From Poteriospumella lacustris (Eukaryota > Sar > Chrysophyceae > Chromulinales > Dinobryaceae): DNA of 34,468 bases. The position numbers and the translations under genes were made by a program. Of the stretch, positions 27,883-34,468 are shown piece after piece (within the stretch, counting starts at the first letter, position 1; every line of letters starts with the position of its first letter). Under the pieces are notes generated by a model. It did not search any database, had not been told where the DNA came from, and worked only from the letters and a program-made list of their open reading frames with translations. The DNA is taken from positions 1-34,468 of the forward strand of contig SMOI01000336.1 in NCBI GenBank assembly GCA_008000375.1, written 5' to 3'.

Positions 27883-28109
27883 GGTGATCCCGCTTGGGTC
27901 GTTGGTCAGTCGTTTCGTCGTCCATGTAACTGTTAAGGGAAGTAGCCACGTCAAACAACGCGTCGCGGACTAAGTACGAGCGCTCTTTAGGTGTCCAGCA
28001 GCTCGTGGTCATCGGAAAACACTTCTTCTCGTAGGAATTCGTTACCCAGTACGGACAGGACATCGCCCGATCGGCCGGTGACAATGTCGCATCAGCGCAG
28101 GGCTCGGTC
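27883..28109. other. 3' flank of crinkler-like gene and right insertion boundary
   Basis: It contains a 65-codon minus-strand frame (27866-28063, MSCPYWVTNSYEKKCFP...) that looks more protein-like than the local shadows but is unrecognised. At about 28078-28082 GTGAC precedes the return of array sequence (AATGTCGCATCAG, GGGCTCGGTC). Confidence 0.45.
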
Positions 28110-28256
28110 ATGGCGCAGGGCTTCGCCTTCGGCACTGGCTCGGCCGTGGCCCACCATGTCGTCGATCCTATGTTCGGTGGTAGCAGTAGCAGTGGAGGCA
28201 GCAGTGACAGTGGCAGCAGCGGCGGTGACGGTGACGGTGACTCGTGTGAGATGTAG
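28110..28256 (+). CDS. Glycine-zipper mini-ORF 3 (48 aa)
   Basis: MAQGFAFGTGSAVAHHVVDP..., ending GDGDSCEM. It has three more residues than mini-ORF 1, from an in-frame repeat of GGTGAC units. Asn-to-His, Gly-Ser to Asp-Pro and Trp-to-Cys changes are present. It keeps slightly more parent sequence upstream (GGGCTCGGT). Its DUF285 partner (copy 4) is now 2.5 kb away. Confidence 0.38.
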   Translation: MAQGFAFGTGSAVAHHVVDPMFGGSSSSGGSSDSGSSGGDGDGDSCEM

Positions 28257-28689
28257 CCGCCTCGCTCGTCCGTCCTGCGGCCCCATCAGTTCTGTAGCTG
28301 TAACACTCGACGCCACTCCTCCCGTCACAAGAGCTGAGGAACGCAGCCTCTACGGGTGTTCAGCAGACATTCGCCGTATTGCAGACGTAGCAGAAACGGA
28401 CAAGAGACGGTTCGCGCGGCCCCAAAGCACGGAACAGGCCTTTGTAACAAGCCATTACAAAGGCAGACTTCGCGCGCATTGCTTGGTTGCCCGAGAGACA
28501 GGCCACAGTCTTCTACTGGCGTTTGTCGTGGATATGGAGAGACGCAGACGCTATGTCGTCACCCGTAGGGACGGACGACAGCCCGCCGACCCGAACATAG
28601 AACGTGTATCGGTGCCAGGCGACATCCTCCACGCATCGAGAGGCTGGACAACACCCCACACATCAGTGGCGGGGAAACGTCATCGCCCA
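28257..28689. other. Array spacer 5
   Basis: The WW 3' flank, GCAGACGTAGCAGAAACGGAC, then a well-preserved spacer block (28485-28640) with plus-strand frame VARETGHSLLLAFVVDMERR open throughout, then the type-2 3' end context. No intact gene. Confidence 0.6.
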
Positions 28690-29760
28690 TCAGAACCTGC
28701 AACCAATACCGGGCGTCAGGCGGCCGCTCCATGTCGACAACGGCTGATTAAATGATACGGCTCCCGTAAACATGTCCACCACGTTAACGGCCTGACGAAC
28801 GCTCCATGCGTCTAACGGCTGGTTGAACGAGGTGGCCCCCTTAAACATGGCCTCCATGTCAGTGACGTGCCTCACGTCCCATGCGTCTACCGGCTGGTTA
28901 AACGCCGTGGCATCATTGAACATGTAGCACATACTGCGGACATTGCTCACATCCCACGTGTCCAGTGGCTGATTGAAGGCGGCCGCTAGACGGAACATGC
29001 CTTCCATACTGGCGACCTGGCTAACGACCCAATTGGCCAACGGCTGGTTGAACGCGACGGCTCCGTTGAACATGTTAGACATGGCCGTGACGTGACTCAC
29101 GTCCCAGGCGTCAAACGGCTGGTTGAACGCTCCCGCTCCACAGAACATGTAGCCCATGTCGGTGACGTGGCTAACGTTCCATGTGTCTAGCGGCTTGTTG
29201 AACGAGGTACAACCACTAAACATGTACCGCATGTCTGCCACCTGATGTACGACCGGTTGAAAGCACGAGGCTGTCGGCTGGTTGAACGCTCTCGCTCCGC
29301 AGAACATAGACCTCATATCCGCTACGTGGCTAACAACCCAATTGGACAACGGTTGGTTGAAGGCAGTGGTCCCTGAACCCATATGACTCATATCGGTGAC
29401 GTGGCTCACGTCCCACGTGTTCAGCGGCTGATTGAACTGCCTGGCAAAGAAAAACAACGCTTTCATTGAGGTGCCATTGCGCACGTCCCAACGGTCGATA
29501 CGGTCGTTGAACGTCGTGTCCTTGAAGAGCTTGGCAATATCTGTCCCCTTGCTCACATCCCAGTCGTTGATCTCCCCGTAGCGACCATATGCGGTCGCTC
29601 TGTCCCTGCACCACAACTGCACCGCCGCTCGTAGCGTCTCGTTGTCGAACGACACCCAGGCATAGTCCTTGATCATCTGTCGCACGCCAAACGGCAGCAC
29701 GCGACCTCTGCAACGGTCGGCCACCACGCGGTACAGACACAAGTCCACCACCACCGCGAT
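28690..29760 (-). pseudogene. DUF285/BspA-like array copy 5, 5'-truncated
   Basis: A 354-codon frame ending in type-2 C-terminus GRLTPGIGCRF, but the beginning is lost. Homology to sister copies starts at PIAVVVDLCLYRVV, and immediately upstream (29761) the sequence becomes the 3' flank of copy 6. The ~40 N-terminal codons, start codon, promoter, mini-ORF and spacer are all absent. Repeats include an unusual inserted unit (SCFQPVVHQVADM) and a GSGTTA unit. The deletion probably arose by recombination between neighbouring units. Confidence 0.85.
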
Positions 29761-29809
29761 GGGGAGACACGCCCCTCAGGTCAGTGGCACGCCTCCTATT
29801 CCGCGAGGC

Positions 29810-31088
29810 TTACGGAACATACGTCGGGCTGAGGTTCCAAGTCGACAACGGCTGGGTGAACGATGTAGCTCCCTTCAGCATAGCCTAAACGTCTGCACCC
29901 TGACTCACGCCCCATGCATCTAACGGCTGGTTAAACGCCGTTGCCTCACAGAACATGTAGCACATACTGCGGACACCCAGGCATACTCCATGTAGCACAT
30001 ACTGCACATTGCTCACGTCGCACGTGGCCAATTGCTGATTGAATCGTGAACTGATTGAAGGCGGCCGTTAGACGGAACATGCCATCCATACGTAAGACTT
30101 GGCGAACGTTTCAGTTGGCCAACGACGTGGCTTCAGTAAACATACCACGTATGTTTGTAACGTTACTCACATCCCATGCGTCTAACGGCTGGGTGAACGC
30201 TGTGGCTCCATTGAACATGTTGGGCATGGCCGTCACGTGACTCACGTCCCAGGCGTCCATCGGCTGGTTGAACGATATCGCTCCACAGAGCATGCAGCTC
30301 ATGTCCTTGACGTTACGCACCTTCCACGTGTCCAACGGTTGGTTGAACGATCTGGCTCCATGAAACATGCAACGCATGTCTACCACCTGACCCACAGCCC
30401 ACGTTGACAATGGCTGGTTGAACGATCTCGCTCCACAGAACATAGAACACATAGCCGTTACTTGACTCACTTCCCAACTGGACAACGGTTGGTTGAACGC
30501 TTCAGCCTCTAAAAACAAGCCACTCATATCGGTGACATGGCTCACGTCCCATGTGTCCAGCGGCTGATTGAATGAATAGGCTTTGTAAAACATGTCGTCC
30601 AAAGAGGCAACTTGATCCAAACGCCACGTGCCCAACGGCTGGTTGAACTGATTCGCATAGTAAAACATCGCTTCCATCGAGGTGACGTTGCGGACGTCCC
30701 AACGGTCGATATTGTCATTGAACGTCGTTCGCTGAAAGAGCCCAGTCATATCGGTCACCTTGCTCACATCCCAGTCGTCGATCTCGCCGTAGCGATCATA
30801 CACGGTCGATCTGTCGCGGCACCACAACTGCACTGCCGATCGTAGCGTCTCGTTGGCGAAGGACACCCAGGCATACTCCTTGATCATCTGTCGCACGCCA
30901 AACGGCAGCACGCGACCTCTGCAACGGTCGGTCACCTCGCGATATAGACACAGGTCCAACGTCGCTGCGATGGGAGTCGGTGGTGGGTGGGCGGTGGGTC
31001 GGGAAGGGATTGCGGCCTGCGTATCGGATATCGCATGAGCACAGTCTCCATCGCCCACCAGCAACCGCGTTACCTGGTTGTCTTTCAT
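29810..31088 (-). pseudogene. DUF285/BspA-like array copy 6, truncated by nonsense
   Basis: Starts MKDNQVTRLLVGDGD at 31088. The frame is intact through the N-terminal block and about ten repeats to a TGA at 30111, where a repeat Trp codon became a stop after a 12-base deletion (FNQP lost). Beyond the stop, to about 29810, the rest of the gene is still recognisable (RLTAAFNQ, RSMCYMFCEATAFNQPLDAW, NLSPTYVP) but rearranged, including a misplaced piece resembling the N-terminal coding region (CACCCAGGCATACTCC). If used, the truncated protein has 325 aa. It shares a three-repeat cassette with copy 3. Confidence 0.8.
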
Positions 31089-31394
31089 GGTAGAATGGTT
31101 GGTGAGCTCGGTATGTGATGGATCAGATGCCCTGGTGTGTACAGAGCACGGCGGTCGTCTCGTGGTCGATGCGCTGTGGGGGCAGCGTGTCCGCATGTCG
31201 TCAGAGGTGACGACAAGTGACATTGTCTGGGCCTGTGATGTCACGTCCGCGCAGACCCTCTTCGGTGGCCACGTTTGCTCGCGTTTCTAACTGGTGGGCG
31301 ACAGAGTGACGGCCGCAGTAGCCGCAGATATAGCCGTGGCTCTGACGATCAATTAGCGGAGGTGCCTCCTCCCGCGGCGGTGTCGGATCCGGCG
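31089..31394. promoter_or_regulatory. Head-to-head region of copy 6 and remnant of WW-gene 5' part
   Basis: It carries GCATGTCGTCAGAGGTGACG and GACATTGTCTGGGCCTG as in other units, then at about 31255 joins WW-gene sequence upstream of the WW domain (CTCTTCGGTGGCCACGTTTGC). The presequence start is missing and the old frame meets TGA at 31307-31309. Confidence 0.55.
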
Positions 31395-31739
31395 ATGGCG
31401 TGGTCTCCGGTCACCGACCCCGCGTCAGGCAACATCTACTGGTGGAGCACCGTCACCAACGAAACCACCTACATCGGCGTTCCAAAGCCATTAGGAGCGA
31501 CGCTGGCGACATCCCCGAACTACGCTGCGGTCGCCCCCGGTACCCAAGCGGGCGGTATCATGCAGCAAGTCGGTGGGATGCTGTCGGGCCTGCGCTCGGT
31601 GATGGCGCAGGGCTTCGCCTTCGGCACTGGCTCGGCCGTGGCCCACCATGTCGTCGGTTGTATGTTCGGAGGTAGTAGTAGCAGTGGAGGCAGCAGTGAC
31701 AGTGGCAGCAGCGGCGACGCTGACTCGTGGGCGATGTAG
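31395..31739 (+). pseudogene. WW / glycine-zipper gene copy, 5'-truncated but retaining the WW domain
   Basis: From ATG 31395 the frame is open for 114 codons to TAG: WSPVTDPASGNIYWWSTVTN (WW-like), YIGVPKPLGATLAT, then GGMLSGLRSVMAQGFAFG and the Ser/Gly tail ending DADSWAM. A 12-base in-frame deletion shortens the Gln-Gly linker. The presequence is absent and the ancestral frame upstream is stopped. The ATG arises from a Leu-to-Met change relative to the full gene. It is intermediate between the full gene and the mini-ORFs, so it dates the first truncation. Confidence 0.6.
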
Positions 31740-32160
31740 CCGCCTCGCTCGTCCGTCCTGCGGCCCCATCAGTTCTGTAGCTGTAACACTCGACGCCACT
31801 CCTCCCGTCACAAGAGCTGAGGAACGCAGCCTCTACGGGCGTTCGATAGACATTCGCCGTATTGCAGACGTAGCAGAAACGGACACGAGACCGTTCGCGC
31901 GGCCCCAAAGCACGGAAGAATCATGCTTTACTTCGTTGTTCCTCTTTTAACAAGCCATTACAAAGGCAGATTTCGCGAGGATTGCTTGGTTGCTTGAGAG
32001 ACAGGCCACAGTCTGCTACTGGCGTTTGTCGTGGATATGGAGAGACGCAGACGCTATGTCGTCAACCGTAGAGACAGATGACAGCCCGCTTTCCCGAACA
32101 TAGAACGTGTATCGGTTGACAATACCCCACAGGTCAGTGGCGGGGAAACGTCATCGCCCA
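31740..32160. other. Array spacer 6
   Basis: Near-identical to spacer 5 in its first 180 bases (WW 3' flank, CACTCGACGCCACTCCTCCC, GCAGACGTAGCAGAAACGGAC), then a conserved spacer block (31984-32150) in which the plus frame is stopped by TGA in GTTGCTTGAGAGACAGG. No intact gene. Confidence 0.6.
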
Positions 32161-33195
32161 TCAGAACCTGCCACAAATACCGGTCGTCAGGCGGCCGCTC
32201 CATATCGTCAACGGCTGATTGAACGATACGGCTCCCGTAAACATGTCCACCATGTTCGTCACTTGACTTACGTTCCACGTGCCTAACGGCTGGTTGAACG
32301 CTACGGCTCCGTTGAACATGTAATTCATGTGCATGACCTGACTCACGTCCCAGGCGTCTATCGGCTGGTTGAACGATCTGGCACCATTAAACATGCCCAC
32401 CATGTCTCTGACGTGGCTGGTGTTCCACGCGTCGAACGGCTGGTTGAACGAGGTACAACCATACAACAGGTACTGCATTTCTGTCACCTGACGCACGTCC
32501 CACGAGGCTATCGGCTGGTTGAACGATCTCGCTCCAAGGAACATAGAACACATAGTCGTTACGTGGCTCACATCCCAATTGGACAGCGGTTGGTTGAACA
32601 CCCTGGCCTCTATAAACATACCACTCATATCGGTGACATGGCTCACGTCCCACGTGTCAAGCGGCTGATTAAAGGAAAAGGCTTCGTAAAACATATTGCA
32701 CATACTGGGACCCTGCCCAAAATGCCAAGTGTCCAACGGTTGGTTGAATTGCTTCGCATAGTAGAACATCGCTTCCATCGAGGTGACGTTGCGCACGTCC
32801 CAACGGTCGATTCGGTCGTTGAAAATCGTGAACTGAAAGAGCCCGGCCATATCGGTCACCTTGCTCACATCCCAGTCATTGATATCGCCGTAGCGACGAT
32901 ACGCGGTCGCTCTGTCACTGCACCACAACCGAACTGCCGGTCTTAGCGTCTCGTTGTCGAACGACACCCAGGCATAGTCCTTGATCATCTGTCGCACGCC
33001 AAACGGAAGCACTTGGCCTCTGTGACAGTCGCTCACCACGCGGTACAGACACAAGTCCAACACCATTGCGATGGGGCGGTCGGTGGGTCGTCGATGGACC
33101 GAAGGTCGTGAGGGGATCATGGCCTGTGTATCGCACATCGCATGTGCGCAGCACACCTCCCCTACCAGCGAACTCGTTACCTCGATTGTCTCCAT
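32161..33195 (-). CDS. DUF285/BspA-like array copy 7, intact
   Basis: 344 aa, METIEVTSSLVGEV to type-2 C-terminus GRLTTGICGRF, no interruption. Conserved block MVLDLCLYRVV, VLPFGVRQMIKDYAW, SFDNETLRPAV, lead repeat INDWDVSKVTDM, then eight to nine 25-residue repeats. The pair CTSFNQPFDAWNTSHVRDM and FNGARSFNQPIDAWDVS is shared with copy 2 only. One repeat has lost its Met-Phe ending (EMQYLLYGCTS). No targeting signal. With copy 4, this is one of the two clean candidates for expression. Confidence 0.85.
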   Translation of the reverse strand: METIEVTSSLVGEVCCAHAMCDTQAMIPSRPSVHRRPTDRPIAMVLDLCLYRVVSDCHRGQVLPFGVRQMIKDYAWVSFDNETLRPAVRLWCSDRATAYRRYGDINDWDVSKVTDMAGLFQFTIFNDRIDRWDVRNVTSMEAMFYYAKQFNQPLDTWHFGQGPSMCNMFYEAFSFNQPLDTWDVSHVTDMSGMFIEARVFNQPLSNWDVSHVTTMCSMFLGARSFNQPIASWDVRQVTEMQYLLYGCTSFNQPFDAWNTSHVRDMVGMFNGARSFNQPIDAWDVSQVMHMNYMFNGAVAFNQPLGTWNVSQVTNMVDMFTGAVSFNQPLTIWSGRLTTGICGRF

Positions 33196-33365
33196 TGTAC
33201 CCTGGTTGGTGCTCGATATGATGCCCCAGTGTATACGGATGTGGTGGATTCATGGCGGTCGTCTCGTGGTCGATGCGCTCTGCGGCGGCGTGTCCGCATG
33301 TCTTCAGATGTGACGACAAGCGACAAGTGACATTGTCTGGGCCTGTGATGTCGCGTCAGTCGGTC
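33196..33365. promoter_or_regulatory. Head-to-head intergenic region 7
   Basis: 170 bp between an intact DUF285 gene and an intact mini-ORF, hence the best-preserved pair in the window. It holds CAGATGTGACGACAAGCGAC, GACATTGTCTGGGCCTG and GATGTCGCGTCAGTCGGTC before the mini-ORF. Confidence 0.55.
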
Positions 33366-33494
33366 ATGGCGCAGGGCTTCGCCTTCGTCACTGGCTCGGC
33401 CGTGGCCCACATTGTCGTTCTTTCTATGTTCGGCGGTAGCAGTAGCAGTGGAGGTAGCAGTGACAGTGGCAGCAGCGGCTCGTGGGAGATGTAG
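33366..33494 (+). CDS. Glycine-zipper mini-ORF 4 (42 aa)
   Basis: MAQGFAFVTGSAVAHIVVLS..., ending SSGSWEM. Nine bases shorter than mini-ORF 1, in frame, lacking Asp-Gly-Asp before SWEM. Three changes (Gly to Val, Asn to Ile, Gly to Leu) make the central segment more hydrophobic, giving a better potential membrane helix than the parent. Paired with intact DUF285 copy 7. Confidence 0.42.
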   Translation: MAQGFAFVTGSAVAHIVVLSMFGGSSSSGGSSDSGSSGSWEM

Positions 33495-34035
33495 CCGCCT
33501 CGCTCGTCCGTCCTGCGGCTCCATCATTTCTGTAACTTTTACTATCGACGCCATTACCCCCGCCACAAGAGTTGATGAACGAAGCCTCGATGGGCGTTCG
33601 ACAGACATCCGATTTGGATGTATTAGAGGTAACAGACACAGACAAGCGACGCTTCGGAAGGCAACACGTGTTAGCAGCCACAACGTACTGTCTGCATCAT
33701 GCGATACCACGCCCGCGGTACAGCAGTTGCTGTCCAGTGATGCTCCACACGCAGACAGGAGAGTACCCCATGTCAAACGTTGATTATGTCGCGTGGGATG
33801 TCGGGTGTCCGCGGGGAGGATGTGCGTGTGGCTCGAGAGACAGGACACATGCAGCTTATGTCGTTTGCGAGAGACGCAGGCGCTATGTCGTCATCCGTAG
33901 GGTCGAACGACAGCCCACCGACTCGACCGTACCCTGTGTAACGGTGCCAGGCTATACTGTCTACGTGTCCAATGGCTGGGTACCCGAAGCGGTTATGTCT
34001 CTCAGGTCAGTGGCACGCCTCCTATTCCGCGAGAC
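33495..34035. other. Array spacer 7
   Basis: The WW 3' flank, the GGTAACAGACACAGACAAGC and CACAACGTACTGTCTGCATC words shared with spacer 4, and a spacer block (33788-34000) with an internal deletion, followed by CTCAGGTCAGTGGCACGCC, the 3' context of type-1 copies. No intact gene. Confidence 0.6.
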
Positions 34036-34468
34036 TTACGGAACATACGTCGGGCTGAGGTTCCACGTCGACAACGGCTGGTTGAACGAGGTGGCTCCCT
34101 GAAACATAGCCTCCATGTCTGCAGCCTGACTCACGTTGCATGCGTCTAACGGCTGGTTGAACACCGTGGCCTCACAGAACATGTAGCACATACTGCGGAC
34201 ATTGCGCACGTCCCACGTGGCCAATGGCTGATTAAAGGCGGCCGTTAGACGGAACATATCCTCCATACTGGAGACGTGACTAACGTCCCAATGGGACAAC
34301 GGCTGGTTGAACGCTACGGCTCCACTGAACATGTAGTTCATGGCCGTGACGTGACTCCCGTCCCAGCCGACTAACGGCTGGTTGAACGCTACCGCTCCAC
34401 AGAACATGTAGTTCATTGCCGTGACGTGACTCACATCCCAGGCGTCTAACGGCTGGTTAAACGATGTA
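34036..34468 (-). CDS. DUF285/BspA-like array copy 8, cut by the right edge
   Basis: The last 143 codons of another copy, open from the window edge to TAA at 34036, with type-1 C-terminus NLSPTYVP. The repeats (VTAMNYMFCGAVA, VTAMNYMFSGAVA, RLTAAFNQPLATWDV) are almost the same series as in copy 4, indicating a close sister. The N-terminus lies outside the window, so integrity is unknown. Confidence 0.8.
   Translation of the reverse strand, partial: TSFNQPLDAWDVSHVTAMNYMFCGAVAFNQPLVGWDGSHVTAMNYMFSGAVAFNQPLSHWDVSHVSSMEDMFRLTAAFNQPLATWDVRNVRSMCYMFCEATVFNQPLDACNVSQAADMEAMFQGATSFNQPLSTWNLSPTYVP

Noticed and set aside
18849-34468. 75-bp periodic repeats as a CRISPR-like array
   Set aside because: The period is the coding repeat of a protein (25 residues), with no constant repeat/variable spacer structure.
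1-34468. Giant-virus or bacterial origin, since DUF285 proteins occur there
   Set aside because: Spliceosomal introns in eS19, permease and the crinkler-like gene, plus duplicated ribosomal protein genes, indicate nuclear eukaryotic DNA. Horizontal origin of DUF285 itself remains open.

Overview
The window is nuclear DNA of a GC-rich eukaryotic microbe. Evidence: spliceosomal GT-AG introns in several genes, two copies of the eukaryote/archaea-type ribosomal protein eS19, AATAAA signals, no bacterial operons and many simple-sequence tracts. Most genes lack introns. The lineage cannot be fixed from sequence alone; a free-living protist such as an amoeba or another heterotrophic flagellate or alga is my inference.

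Part 1 (about 1-17.1 kb) is GC-rich housekeeping DNA with low-complexity spacers. In order: a small unknown gene (937-1287), a 21-bp minisatellite, a zinc-knuckle protein with a possible HNH-like core (2386-3285, -), two convergent eS19 genes with identical proteins but different introns (3789-4531 + and 5156-5797 -), a coiled-coil protein (6301-6768), cysteine dioxygenase (7499-8563, -), a GC-rich DUF285/BspA-like repeat protein (9405-10349), a four-exon amino-acid/ethanolamine-type permease (11297-13839), a SAM-dependent methyltransferase (14438-15493, -) and a nitroreductase-family flavoprotein (16055-17014, -).

Part 2 (about 17.4 kb to the right edge) is a recently expanded, visibly less GC-rich tandem array. 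It starts with one complete gene for a probable mitochondrial protein carrying a WW domain and a glycine-zipper segment (17477-18031, +). Then come eight minus-strand DUF285/BspA-like genes or pseudogenes, built of 25-residue FNQPL...W...V..M..MF repeats. Most have a 5'-truncated copy of the WW gene head-to-head at their promoter side. In four truncated copies the remaining 39-48 codon ORF is intact, with every indel a multiple of three. A spliced, frame-disrupted crinkler-like NTPase/nuclease gene (25907-27882, +) is inserted into one of these promoters. Spacers between units carry two further conserved blocks, one with a codon-like substitution pattern.

The most novel item is the repeated pair of DUF285 gene plus divergent glycine-zipper mini-ORF. 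Copy states range from apparently intact (copies 4 and 7) to nonsense or frameshift (1, 2, 3, 6) to 5'-truncated (5). Repeat cassettes are shared mosaically between copies, which points to ongoing recombination.
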